Part shown: piece after piece, positions 25,137 to 34,349 of the stretch
Position numbering within the stretch: position 1 is the stretch's first letter
Layout: the number at the start of each line of letters is the position of its first letter
Virus record (IMG/VR): IMGVR_UViG_3300022689_000178
Span: 1 to 64,000 of that record
Length of the DNA: 64,000 nucleotides
Source: a virus
Strand: one strand, 5' to 3'
Program-made: the position numbers and the translations under genes
Notes under the pieces: generated by a model
Databases searched by the model: none
Told to the model about the DNA's origin: nothing
The model's input: only the letters and a program-made list of their open reading frames with translations

Positions 25137-25793
25137 ATGTCAAGATGTAAAGAAGAGGCAAAACAATATGCAAAGGAGTTGTATATGACATTAGATGAGT
25201 ATGGAAATCCCGCATATACGCAAACAGATATAATAAAACGTGTACAAAAAAAGTTCGGTAGAAAGAAAGGAATTACACGAGGAACATTGGTAGGATTGAT
25301 CAGGAGTGAGGACTGGCAATTGAAATTAAATAATTTACGGGCTGCCATTCAATTAAAAGGTTTTGCTTCTTTTGAAAAGATTGTAGATAGTGATGGTTGC
25401 GAGATAGATGACGCTTTATTATTATCAAAATTAGATTCTGAATTAAAGGTAGCAAATGGAGAAAGTTTTAATGAGATTGTAAAAGAGATTATACAAAATA
25501 GGAGTAATTTAGTTGTTAATGCCGGTATGATAGCTACTGAAATGAGTCATGTGGGAATGATTATAATACGTGTTCAGTTAGTCCGGTTTTTACAAGAATT
25601 ACAAAAAAAACCTATTGAGGAGGTTGATCCAAATAAATTCTTTAAAATACCGGATGCAATTAATATGATTGGTCAGTTGAATAATTTTGTAACTAAAATT
25701 AATCAAATTAATGTAAATCAAACTAATTTGCAAATATTACCATCCGAGCAAAGAGAACAATTATTGGATATGATTAAAGGATTTGATATATGA
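25137..25793 (+). CDS. Probable small terminase subunit, 218 aa
   Basis: The N-terminal ~70 residues form a helix-turn-helix-like region (YTQTDIIKRVQKKFGRKKGITRGTLVGLIRSEDW), the usual DNA-binding domain of small terminases. A helical central part (oligomerisation) and a C-terminal helix follow. It lies two genes upstream of the large terminase. No sequence family can be named with confidence, so the call rests on position and domain order. Confidence 0.6.
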   Translation: MSRCKEEAKQYAKELYMTLDEYGNPAYTQTDIIKRVQKKFGRKKGITRGTLVGLIRSEDWQLKLNNLRAAIQLKGFASFEKIVDSDGCEIDDALLLSKLDSELKVANGESFNEIVKEIIQNRSNLVVNAGMIATEMSHVGMIIIRVQLVRFLQELQKKPIEEVDPNKFFKIPDAINMIGQLNNFVTKINQINVNQTNLQILPSEQREQLLDMIKGFDI

Positions 25794-26128
25794 TAGATAA
25801 AGACAGCATATTAACACAAATAGCAAATGATATTCATAAAAAACAAATTGAAAAAGGATTTTGGGACGAACCAAAAACATTTGAATTTTTAATAATGTGT
25901 TGTATTATAGAATTGTCTAAATTATCAGAATCGCATTATGAACAAAAATATGTAAATGATTTTAGCAATAAAAAAGATGAATATAAAAACCAAGAATGGT
26001 TCAAAGAAAAAATAAAAAATAGTTTTGAAAGCAGGATAGCTAAATTGTTTATAAGGTTATTTGACATTTGTGGTTTTTTAGGAATAGATATAGATTTTTA
26101 TATTGAGTTGGAAATATTTAAAAAATGA
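25790..26128 (+). CDS. MazG-like protein with substituted metal ligands, 112 aa
   Basis: The whole length follows phage MazG-like NTP pyrophosphohydrolases: IHKKQIEKGFWDEPKTFEF, then ELSKLSES, then SRIAKLFIRLFDICGFLGID. In active members the metal site is ExxE (ELSE) plus ExxD (ELAD). Here these read E41-L-S-K44 and R82-I-A-K85, so three of four acids are Lys or Arg. Catalysis is therefore unlikely; binding of a nucleotide or a regulatory role is possible. It overlaps the small terminase by four bases. Confidence 0.65.
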   Translation: MIDKDSILTQIANDIHKKQIEKGFWDEPKTFEFLIMCCIIELSKLSESHYEQKYVNDFSNKKDEYKNQEWFKEKIKNSFESRIAKLFIRLFDICGFLGIDIDFYIELEIFKK

Positions 26129-26151
26129 TATTAAGAAAAAATTGGAAATAA

Positions 26152-26339
26152 ACGAAAATTGATGCTTATTCGGAGTTTAATAACCCTGTTATAATTGAAG
26201 AAGTAAAAAAAGGGAAAGATTAAATGTAATTATTGTAGAAGAACGGGTAAACATCAAAAATCGTAGAGTAGAAATATTAATTAGAAATTATAATAATAAA
26301 TTAACTTTATTTGATCAAAAATTTAATGGAAATAAATAA
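26152..26339 (+). pseudogene. Possible decayed reading frame before the large terminase
   Basis: Two adjoining open stretches in different frames (26152-26223, containing YSEFNNPVIIEEVKKG, and 26223-26339, containing VIIVEERVNIKNRRVEIL) read like one small protein interrupted by a frameshift. There is no good start codon. It may be a gene remnant or chance coding-like sequence. Confidence 0.25.
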
Positions 26340-28386
26340 ATCAAATATATCACAAATAAAAGATGTTGAATTATTAAGATTATTAAAGGGTGAGGTTTCT
26401 AAAAGTTTATATGTGTTTGTACAATTTGTTTTCCGGATATTACTTCCAAATGAGAAATTTCAAACAAACTGGCATATAAAATATATTTGTGATATTTTGC
26501 AAAAAGAAACTGAGCGAATTGTACAGCAAAAACCAAAAGATAAAAATATACTTATTAATGTGCCCCCACGTAGTTTGAAATCAATTATATGTAATGTAGC
26601 ATGGCCAGCATGGAGTTGGATAAAATCACCTTCGTTAAAATGGATTAGCTCATCTTGCCGTAAAGATTTATCCTTAAAAATGAATGTAGATTGTAGAAAA
26701 GTAATAGAAAGTACATTATATAGAACATTGTTTCCGGATTTAATGATTGCACACGGCCAAAACCAAAAATCAAGATTTGAAAATTTATATGGAGGCAGTA
26801 AATTAGCATGTTCAACGGAATCCGGTGTTGTAGGTGAAGGTGCTGATATTATAATTTTTGATGATCCATTAGAACCAAAAAAACGAAGATCAGATTTGGA
26901 ACGTGAAAAAGCAATTGAACATGTAAAGCAATTGTCAACACGTTTAAATGATTCAAAAGTTGGATTAATAGCCGGTATAATGCAGCGATTACATGAAACT
27001 GACCCATCCGGTTATTTGTTGAAAAATAAAAGTGATTCATGGTTTCATATATGTATACCGGCTGTTCTGACAAGTAAAGTAAAGCCTAAAGAATTAGAAA
27101 AAAAATATATAGATAAATTATTTTTTCCGGATAGGTTTCCGGAGCTTGTATTGAAAGAAAAGGAATATGATTTGGGAGTGGTAGATTATGAAGGACAATT
27201 TTTGCAAAACCCATCTCCGGTTGCTGGTAATATAATAAAACGTGAATGGTTTCCTTTTATATCGTATGAGAAATTCACTGTATTATTAAAAAAAGCAAAA
27301 AATGCACAAAAGATATATATTACTGATAGTGCTTTAACAGAAGAAAAAGAAAATGATGCAACTGGAACAATAGGAGGAGTATTAATAAATGGATATTGTT
27401 ATATATTTTGTGCCGAAAAAGTTAGATTAGAATTTCCTGAATTAATAGAATACATTCCGCTTTTTCTTGAAAGAAATGAATATGATTATAAAAGTATTTT
27501 ACAAATAGAACCTAAAGTAAATGGCCATTCTATTGTCCAACAATTAAAAAAAGATACAACTATTAATGTAATGAAGTTAAAAGCTCCTACCGATTCAAAA
27601 GAAGAACGGTTGCAAACAAGGAGTTATGTGATTAAAACAGGGCGAGTTATTATAGTAACGGGCGTGTGGAATGAAGAATTTATAGATGATATTGTAGGTT
27701 TCCCATATAGGGATGATAAAGAATTTGTAGATTGTTTATGTTATTTAATAGATGCTTGTTTTGATGAATCATTGAAAAAAATATTTACGTATGATACATT
27801 AATTATATCATTATTTGGAATGGATAATGATATATTTTATAATATTATAAAAGATTGTCCGAGATGGGATAGTTTTGAGTATATCATAATGTCAATTTAT
27901 GAAGGTTATGATGGTTCAGATTATAATATTATATCTGTATTTGGAATTGATAAAGATAATACGTTTTATTTAATAGCATTTAAACGTATTAAATGTAATC
28001 CATTAGAATTTTCAAAAAGAATTATGGCATTATATACCAATTTTCAACCAAATTATGTAATTACATTAAATAACAGTTTAATGCAAATACAAGATTATTT
28101 TAAAAACCAAGAAATTCGTATAATATCTGAGAAAGAAAGTAGATATAAATTATCATTAATTGAAAGTTTAGATGTAATTGCTGTTTGGTGGAAACAAGGC
28201 CGGATAAAATTACCGAATGGTAGTAAATATGCACGGGAACAAAGTGAAATTATAATGCAAGAATTTAATCAATTAAATTATATTGATATAAAAGATAAAA
28301 AACTGTTTATAAAGAAGGGTATTATAAACACATTCTGGCTTGCATTTAAAGGTTTATATATAGTTAATAATGACATACAATTTTAA
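26326..28386 (+). CDS. Large terminase subunit, 686 aa
   Basis: ATG 26326 is preferred to TTG 26311. The ATPase has a Walker A of the PPRSLKS type (residues ~81-88, a known variant of PPRxGKS), Walker B IIIFDDP (~175-181) and the coupling motif GIMQRLHETD. The first nuclease domain follows (ITDSALTEEKENDATG, LQIEPKVNG, FVDCLCYLIDACF). A further ~190 residues at the C-terminus resemble a second, degenerate nuclease-type fold (SIYEGYDGSDYNIIS), making the protein longer than usual (480-560). It cuts and packages phage DNA. Confidence 0.9.
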   Translation: MEINKSNISQIKDVELLRLLKGEVSKSLYVFVQFVFRILLPNEKFQTNWHIKYICDILQKETERIVQQKPKDKNILINVPPRSLKSIICNVAWPAWSWIKSPSLKWISSSCRKDLSLKMNVDCRKVIESTLYRTLFPDLMIAHGQNQKSRFENLYGGSKLACSTESGVVGEGADIIIFDDPLEPKKRRSDLEREKAIEHVKQLSTRLNDSKVGLIAGIMQRLHETDPSGYLLKNKSDSWFHICIPAVLTSKVKPKELEKKYIDKLFFPDRFPELVLKEKEYDLGVVDYEGQFLQNPSPVAGNIIKREWFPFISYEKFTVLLKKAKNAQKIYITDSALTEEKENDATGTIGGVLINGYCYIFCAEKVRLEFPELIEYIPLFLERNEYDYKSILQIEPKVNGHSIVQQLKKDTTINVMKLKAPTDSKEERLQTRSYVIKTGRVIIVTGVWNEEFIDDIVGFPYRDDKEFVDCLCYLIDACFDESLKKIFTYDTLIISLFGMDNDIFYNIIKDCPRWDSFEYIIMSIYEGYDGSDYNIISVFGIDKDNTFYLIAFKRIKCNPLEFSKRIMALYTNFQPNYVITLNNSLMQIQDYFKNQEIRIISEKESRYKLSLIESLDVIAVWWKQGRIKLPNGSKYAREQSEIIMQEFNQLNYIDIKDKKLFIKKGIINTFWLAFKGLYIVNNDIQF

Positions 28387-28387
28387 A

Positions 28388-28410
28388 CAGTAATATTTTT
28401 TATAAATTTG
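28388..28410 (+). promoter_or_regulatory. Late-type promoter CAGTAATATT, portal gene
   Basis: CAGTAATATT at 28388-28397, followed by TTTTATAAATTTG, which also contains the -7-like TAAATTTG (28403-28410). It lies directly after the terminase stop and upstream of the portal gene. Confidence 0.55.
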
Positions 28411-28474
28411 TAGCGATTAGATAAAAAAACAAATTAAATCCAATGAAAAAAAAAAGAATATACTAAAACGATTT

Positions 28475-30154
28475 GTGAGTCTTTTCAAAAAATCAAATAA
28501 GTTTTATACTCCTACGTATACACCCACATTAAAAAAAACAATTATTACACCGGAACAGCGAATAGTTGAAGAGGAGATGGTATTACAAAAAGCAATTAAT
28601 AGCCAAAATCCTGAATTAATTGCAAAAGCATTACAAAATATAGAAAATAATTCCAATTTACAAGTAGAATCTAAAGGTAAAAAAATCAATCCTTTAGATT
28701 TTATTACTTTTTCCGGCTATAAAGAAAAATGGCAAGAACCATCATGGGAATTATTAGATGTAATGGGCAGACAAGAAAATGTTAATGCCATTAAAAAAGT
28801 AAGGAAAAATCAAACAATTCCTTTTACTCAAAGACAAAAGGATAAATTCAGTATTGGCTACACAATTAATAAAAAAGATAATTCAAAAATTACAAAAGTA
28901 GAAGAAAAACAAATTGAACAATTATATAATTTCTTTGACAATTGTGGTTTTAATGAATATTCTGTATTGATTGGAAGTAAATTGGTTAAGAAAAAAAGAA
29001 GAGCTAAATTTTCAGATTGGATGAAAACAATGGTAGATAATAGTTACACTTATGATCATGCTCCCTATGAAATTGTTTTAAATAGTTTAGGTGAACCGAT
29101 TTATTTTACAACTCTTGATGCAAAAACTATTAGACAAGCGGATTCTTATTTTGAAGAAATTTATTCAGGTTCAAGGGAACAGAAAAATGGAGAATATCCT
29201 AAATGGATTCAAATTATTAATGATGTTGAAGTATCGGCTTTTTATGAGGATGAAATAGATGTTGTTATCCGAAATCCACAAGAAAACATATATAATTATG
29301 GATATGGCCGATCTGAATTGGAGGATTTAATTAAGGTAGTTACTAATTTGATAAATGCTTATAAACATAATTCACGGGCTTTTTCTGAAATATTAGCTGA
29401 CAGAATAATTAACATAAAAGGCAATACCACTACTCCCCGTTTAAATGAATTTAGACAATTAGTTAGAGCTACTTTAATGGGTACAAATAATTCTCATGGC
29501 AATTTAATTACTGCAAGCGAGAAAGGAATGGAAATAATTAAATTGAATGAGAATAATAAAGATATGGAATATAGTCAATGGATTCGGATATTAGTATCTT
29601 TATTGTGTTCATTATATACCATTGCGCCTGAAGAGATAAATTTTGAATCCGTAAAAAGTGCCGCCGCCCCGTTAAATGAAAAAAATAATGAAAAATTATT
29701 AAAATATTCTAAAGATTTAGGTTTACGCCCCATTCTTAAAACATTAGAAGATAGTTTAAATAATAAAATAACATGTAAATTTTTTGATAGCAAATATCAA
29801 TTAAATTTTGTTGGATTGGATGCGGATTCACCGGAACAATACTTGCAAAATCAAAAATTAAAATTAGAAACTACCTATACAATTAATGAAATAAGGGCTG
29901 AGGATAATAGACCACCGATTGAGGGCGGAGATATTATATTAAGTCAAGTATTTACAGGTTATTTACAAGGATTACAACAATCACAACAAAATGACAATCA
30001 AGACCAGCAAAATAAAGAAGGTGAAGAACAATTGAAGGAACAAAATATAGAAACAGAACAGCAAGAAAAAGCATATAAAGCATTTAATACCGAAAATATA
30101 TATCAAAATCTAATTGTTAATTATTTGAATAAAATTGAAGAAAATAATGTGTGA
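28475..30154 (+). CDS. Portal protein, 559 aa
   Basis: The order and content match HK97-type/DUF935-like portals: an aromatic N-terminal region, FSDWMKTMVDNSYTYDHAPYEI, NPQENIYNYGYGRSELEDLI as the conserved portal core, and a disordered Gln/Glu-rich tail. It forms the dodecameric DNA channel. The frame begins with GTG 28475. An ATG at 28443 is well placed behind the promoter but reads out of frame after a run of ten A (28446-28455); one more A would give a lysine-rich N-terminus joined to this frame. Confidence 0.85.
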   Translation: MSLFKKSNKFYTPTYTPTLKKTIITPEQRIVEEEMVLQKAINSQNPELIAKALQNIENNSNLQVESKGKKINPLDFITFSGYKEKWQEPSWELLDVMGRQENVNAIKKVRKNQTIPFTQRQKDKFSIGYTINKKDNSKITKVEEKQIEQLYNFFDNCGFNEYSVLIGSKLVKKKRRAKFSDWMKTMVDNSYTYDHAPYEIVLNSLGEPIYFTTLDAKTIRQADSYFEEIYSGSREQKNGEYPKWIQIINDVEVSAFYEDEIDVVIRNPQENIYNYGYGRSELEDLIKVVTNLINAYKHNSRAFSEILADRIINIKGNTTTPRLNEFRQLVRATLMGTNNSHGNLITASEKGMEIIKLNENNKDMEYSQWIRILVSLLCSLYTIAPEEINFESVKSAAAPLNEKNNEKLLKYSKDLGLRPILKTLEDSLNNKITCKFFDSKYQLNFVGLDADSPEQYLQNQKLKLETTYTINEIRAEDNRPPIEGGDIILSQVFTGYLQGLQQSQQNDNQDQQNKEGEEQLKEQNIETEQQEKAYKAFNTENIYQNLIVNYLNKIEENNV

Positions 30155-31322
30155 AATTTGTAAAGCATATAAGGATTTTGAACATTCTATTAAAATACAT
30201 AATGCAAATAAGCAAAAGGAACATTTATATCAAAGCGAATTTCCGGTTGTTAATGAATATGAACGTAAATTTAAAAATTATTTCGCAAATTTAGCCGGCA
30301 AAATAATGGATGATTTGGTTAAAGAAGCATTCAAAATAATAAAGGAAAAGAGTAAAATAAAAAAAGCATTGGTAATGGATATAAACGAAATTGACAGATT
30401 AAGACAAATAATAGATAAAAATGTATTGTCTTTTATATCCCAAAATTTTGGGGTAGAACAATTAACTGATAGTGAAAAAGAATTTTTGTTAAAACATAAC
30501 ATTAATCCCTATGAATTATCAAAAGAACAATTATCTATTATTGATATTGCTTTTAAACACGGGATGTATCTACAAGATGCCGGCAGAGATAATGCAAAAA
30601 AAATTAACTTACATACATTTGAACAAAAATTGAAAAGCAATAAATTCTTACCTTTAAGTGAAAAAGAAAAAGCGGCATTAAATTCTGTTAAATTAGAGAG
30701 TGCAAAACATATTAAAGGTTTAGGAAATAGATGGAATGATCAAACTCAATCTATATTAATTGAGGCGGATAAAAAGAAACGTAAAGAATTAGAACGTGTT
30801 ATTACTGATAAAACAAAAGAGGCAATTGTTAACAGATCGACTGTACAGGAATTTGCAAGCGATTTGGGACATGCAACTGGTCAATGGAGCAGGGATTTAA
30901 TCCGAAATTCTCAATATATATTGCATGATGCACATGAACAGGGTTCGGCACATGAGGCCGAAAGACTAAATGGAGGTGATGCTAAAGTATATAAAAGAGT
31001 ATATACAGGTGCATGTAAACATTGTGAACGATTATTCCTTACGAATGGAATAGGTAGTAAGCCAATTGTATTTACATTATCTAAATTGAGAGATAATGGT
31101 AGTAATATAGGGAAAAAAGTAGACCAATGGCAGGCAACTATTTCTCCGGTACATCCTTATTGTCGTTGTGAATTGGTAGTATTAGAAGATTGGGAAATAT
31201 GGGATGAAGAAAAAGGCAAATTTGTTACTAAGAAAAAATCTAAAGATGAATTGGAACAAAAAAAGCAAGAAATAAGAAGGAAAATACTTGAAAAAAGAAA
31301 AAAAGAGAGATTAAATGTGTAA
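30147..31322 (+). CDS. Head morphogenesis protein, Mu gpF-like, 391 aa
   Basis: The C-terminal third holds the minor-head signature: YTGACKHCERLF with a Cys-x2-Cys pair, then SPVHPYCRCELV. The rest is helical, with a basic, coiled C-terminus. ATG 30147 is preferred to TTG 30135; the start overlaps the end of the portal gene by 8 bases. Members of this family are present in small numbers at the portal and are needed for head assembly. Confidence 0.8.
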   Translation: MCEICKAYKDFEHSIKIHNANKQKEHLYQSEFPVVNEYERKFKNYFANLAGKIMDDLVKEAFKIIKEKSKIKKALVMDINEIDRLRQIIDKNVLSFISQNFGVEQLTDSEKEFLLKHNINPYELSKEQLSIIDIAFKHGMYLQDAGRDNAKKINLHTFEQKLKSNKFLPLSEKEKAALNSVKLESAKHIKGLGNRWNDQTQSILIEADKKKRKELERVITDKTKEAIVNRSTVQEFASDLGHATGQWSRDLIRNSQYILHDAHEQGSAHEAERLNGGDAKVYKRVYTGACKHCERLFLTNGIGSKPIVFTLSKLRDNGSNIGKKVDQWQATISPVHPYCRCELVVLEDWEIWDEEKGKFVTKKKSKDELEQKKQEIRRKILEKRKKERLNV

Positions 31323-31385
31323 AATAGTATATTATATTTTACGAAATTAATATAGATATAAATTTAAAACTAAACTATATTAATT

Positions 31386-31694
31386 ATGAAAACTAAAGCG
31401 ATTTGTTATCGCCCAAATGATAAAGACAATTTATTAAATGTTCCAAATTCATTAAATTTAGGACAAATAGAAGTAAATAATAAGGAAATAAGGATTGAAA
31501 CATTTGACAATAAAGTCGTGGGATTTGCTTATGTATTTAAACACAAAGATCAATTAACAACTGTAATTGAATATAAAGATGATATTGAATTAAATGAATA
31601 TGATATAATTTTAGATTTTGAAATAAAGGATAGAAAGTATATTTCTAAAAAAATATATTTGACTCATAAGAAATTTTACAATATGACATTATGA
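31386..31694 (+). CDS. Hypothetical protein, 102 aa
   Basis: A small beta-rich protein (IEVNNKEIRIETFDNKVVGFAYVF). It overlaps the next ATG by four bases. It lies among head genes, but no family is recognised. Confidence 0.5.
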   Translation: MKTKAICYRPNDKDNLLNVPNSLNLGQIEVNNKEIRIETFDNKVVGFAYVFKHKDQLTTVIEYKDDIELNEYDIILDFEIKDRKYISKKIYLTHKKFYNMTL

Positions 31695-33667
31695 ATAGAA
31701 TTTATATAACAAAAGGCAGAAAACCATCGCCGGAAGGAACTATTAGTGGCAATTTTAAAAAAGTTAAAGGTAAATGGATTCGTATATCAGGCGGAAATGG
31801 AAAAAGTAAAAGCACAAAGAAAAAAGAAAACCGGCCTAAAAAAAATGAATTATTAGAACTTCATAAGGATAAACCGGAATTGGTTAGTATAATGAAATTG
31901 CCAAAAACGGAATGGGAACAAATAGAAAAAAAGGATGATATTACAAATAAAACAAGAAAGGTTTGGATATTAAAAAATAAAAGTATTCAAAATGAAATCA
32001 TAGATAAATATTATCCGATTTTTTTACATAAATCGGATAATATTGCCGGTGAAATTGGATTATCTAATGAAGATGTAATAGAGCTAAAAGCAGTCGCAAT
32101 GTCATTATTAATTAATGGTATTGGAACGTATGGTAAAACACATGATCCTGATAACCCTAAAGATATATTAAGACATATTCATCAACAATTATTGCCTATT
32201 CGTTATGAGGCTACAAAATTAAAAAATGGTGATATAACCTTACCACAAAATATAATCCGATATACAAATAAATATAAAAAAGCAGTAGAAAAAGCTAATA
32301 GTACAGACCCACAAGAAGTATATAAACAAATAAATTGGACGATAGGCGATATACATCCGGATTTAAAAAGTTATGATATTGGTGCAATGAAAGTACCATA
32401 TAAAGATTTTCAATTATTTGAAATAAGCCTGGCCGTAAAAGCAAAAAAAGAGAAACAAATAAAAAAAGTGAAAGATAGGTTTCAGGAGATAAAAGAAATT
32501 GTATCAAAAAAACAATCAAATAGTAAAACAGATAATCAAAAATTAATCAATTCAAAAAAAAAGCTAAATAGTGCTTTAGAATCAGAAATAAAAAAAGAAC
32601 AAAAAATAATACAAGAAAGAATTGATAAGAAAAAGAGTCTATTTAAAAAAGAGATTCCACAAATAATACAAAATGATATTAAAAAATTAGAAGAGCAAAA
32701 ATCAAATCCAACAAACCCGAAAATTAAGCAAATCATAGAAAATTTAAAGGATATTGATAAACAATTGCAGCGAGGAGGAGGCATTACTAATATTTATGAT
32801 AAAGTAAATGATTTTTTAGATACTAAAGAATCTGAGTTTTTAAATAAAATTGAAGATCAATATAAATTAGAAAAAAAACGTAGGGGGGCAAATTCTGTTT
32901 TTAAAGAGCTTGATAGCTATATAAACAAAAGAAAAAAATCAATAGATGATGGTACATATACTAAAGATGGTGAATTTATTCCATCTTTTACAATACATGA
33001 TACCGATTCTATTATTTCTGACCCGGATTATATGGAGGTAAATATAACACATGCAAATAGATTAAATTATTTAATAAATGAGATAGTGCCTGAACAAAAA
33101 GATGTAATGAAGCTATTTTTTGGCACAAGTGAAAAAAGTCCGGATTTAGGTTTTGAGGAAAAAGTTAATTATGGAGAGCCTTTAAATAAAGTAAGTGAAA
33201 TAATAAATCAATTATCGGATGATTATTTCACAAGAAAGGATGACAAGCCAAAAACAAGTTATTTGTTAGATAGGGTAGATGCAAAACAATGGTTTAAAAA
33301 TCCAAATTATCAAGCAGAAAAAAAGAAATATGAAGAGAAAAAAGAAGCGATAAAAAATAAAGGCATTAATTTAAAAGAATGGAAAAAGAGTAATCCCGAA
33401 CCATTGAAAACGTTTCATAAAACATCTAAGGAGGGACAAAAATTGTATAAAAAAGAACGGGATGAGGTGTATAAAAAAACGGTCAAAGAGGCAAAACGTA
33501 AAGGAAAACCATTATCCGAAAAAACTAAAGCAGCAAAAGTATTATCGGATATACGAACAGCAAAGAAAAAGATATATAAAAATATACATTTGTTTATAGA
33601 TAATCCATTCTTTTATGAACAAAATGAAATATTAAAAAAATCATTTAAAGTTGTTTTTAGAAAATAA
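31691..33667 (+). CDS. Large basic protein with sigma-like stretches, head module, 658 aa
   Basis: Opens with KKVKGKWIRISGG, a phrase shared by several phage virion proteins. Residues ~120-220 (DVIELKAVAMSLLINGIGTYG, then ITLPQNIIRYTNKYKKAVEKA) resemble sigma-70 regions 2 and 3. Residues ~455-505 (LINEIVPEQKDVMKLFFGTSE) resemble region 4. A long Lys-rich coiled coil separates the two parts. A terminator follows. It may be a virion-carried transcription factor, or a head protein with chance similarity. Highly basic, so DNA or RNA contact is likely. Confidence 0.4.
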   Translation: MNRIYITKGRKPSPEGTISGNFKKVKGKWIRISGGNGKSKSTKKKENRPKKNELLELHKDKPELVSIMKLPKTEWEQIEKKDDITNKTRKVWILKNKSIQNEIIDKYYPIFLHKSDNIAGEIGLSNEDVIELKAVAMSLLINGIGTYGKTHDPDNPKDILRHIHQQLLPIRYEATKLKNGDITLPQNIIRYTNKYKKAVEKANSTDPQEVYKQINWTIGDIHPDLKSYDIGAMKVPYKDFQLFEISLAVKAKKEKQIKKVKDRFQEIKEIVSKKQSNSKTDNQKLINSKKKLNSALESEIKKEQKIIQERIDKKKSLFKKEIPQIIQNDIKKLEEQKSNPTNPKIKQIIENLKDIDKQLQRGGGITNIYDKVNDFLDTKESEFLNKIEDQYKLEKKRRGANSVFKELDSYINKRKKSIDDGTYTKDGEFIPSFTIHDTDSIISDPDYMEVNITHANRLNYLINEIVPEQKDVMKLFFGTSEKSPDLGFEEKVNYGEPLNKVSEIINQLSDDYFTRKDDKPKTSYLLDRVDAKQWFKNPNYQAEKKKYEEKKEAIKNKGINLKEWKKSNPEPLKTFHKTSKEGQKLYKKERDEVYKKTVKEAKRKGKPLSEKTKAAKVLSDIRTAKKKIYKNIHLFIDNPFFYEQNEILKKSFKVVFRK

Positions 33668-33690
33668 TAGTATTCCATTTATAATAATTT

Positions 33691-33719
33691 AAAGCCTGTT
33701 ATTAAAGACAGGCTTTTTT
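33691..33719 (+). terminator. Rho-independent terminator
   Basis: AAAGCCTGT and ACAGGCTTT form a 9-bp stem with an 8-base loop and a T run. It ends the terminase-portal-head unit. Confidence 0.85.
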
Positions 33720-33774
33720 GTTTTGTGTTAAATAGATTTATTTATTTCACAAATTTATAATATAGTGCAATAAA
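33720..33774 (+). repeat. Direct repeat copy A, possible promoter
   Basis: This 55-base stretch is almost identical to 34231-34285. It contains TTTATAAT just downstream of CACAAA. Both copies lie directly behind a terminator and upstream of one gene, so they may be duplicated promoters. On the - strand the same sequence reads TAAATTTG. Confidence 0.55.
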
Positions 33775-33861
33775 ATTATAAGAGTAACCCGAAAATCTTA
33801 TATTAAATAGAGTAAGGTATTCGTTAAAGCTGTAAAACGAAGAAAAATAAACAGCGACATT

Positions 33862-34173
33862 ATGACAAATTTAAAAGTTTATGAATTTTCAGGATTTGGA
33901 AATTATTCTCAATCTTTTGGTTGGGATAACGGTTTGAGTTGTTCTCTTGGCGAAAGTACAACTCTTAAAAGAGCATTGGAAGCCGAAACCGCCTTATCGG
34001 CGTATAATGGATGGTCTTATGGTTTGCCAGAAAGACCAGTACGTGGGGTTTATTACACGCTCAATGAGCATGGTGGAAGCCGTGAAGTTGAAGGGTTTGT
34101 TATAACTCGCTCACGCAGGGATGCGAGGCGTTTATTAGCCTCGTTAGAAGCATCCTTTATGGTTGTTGACTAA
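33862..34173 (+). CDS. Hypothetical protein of higher GC content, 103 aa
   Basis: A soluble protein with aromatic and Gly-rich segments (YEFSGFGNYSQSFGWDNGLS) and an Arg-rich C-terminal helix (TRSRRDARRLLASLEASF). GC content and Arg/Ala codons differ strongly from the neighbours, and the gene is flanked by terminators and direct repeats. These are the marks of a moron acquired as an independent unit. No family recognised. Confidence 0.55.
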   Translation: MTNLKVYEFSGFGNYSQSFGWDNGLSCSLGESTTLKRALEAETALSAYNGWSYGLPERPVRGVYYTLNEHGGSREVEGFVITRSRRDARRLLASLEASFMVVD

Positions 34174-34186
34174 AAGGAGGTTAAAT

Positions 34187-34235
34187 AAATAAACAGTTTG
34201 TATCTTTTATTTTGTATAGACTGTTTATTTGTTTT
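34187..34235 (+). terminator. Probable terminator with long loop
   Basis: AAATAAACAGT (34187-34197) pairs with ACTGTTTATTT (34220-34230), followed by GTTTT. An AT-rich stem with a 22-base loop; it ends the single-gene unit. Confidence 0.5.
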
Positions 34236-34285
34236 ATGTTAAATAGATTTATTTATTTAACAAATTTATATAATAGTGAAATAAA
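34231..34285 (+). repeat. Direct repeat copy B, possible promoter
   Basis: Second copy of the 33720-33774 repeat, with about seven differences in 55 bases. TATATAAT is present two bases out of register relative to copy A. It precedes the DUF932-like gene. Confidence 0.55.
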
Positions 34286-34349
34286 TAAATTTATTAATCT
34301 TAAAATTATTATTATTATAAAAAAAAAAATTAAATGGGATGTTGAAGAA

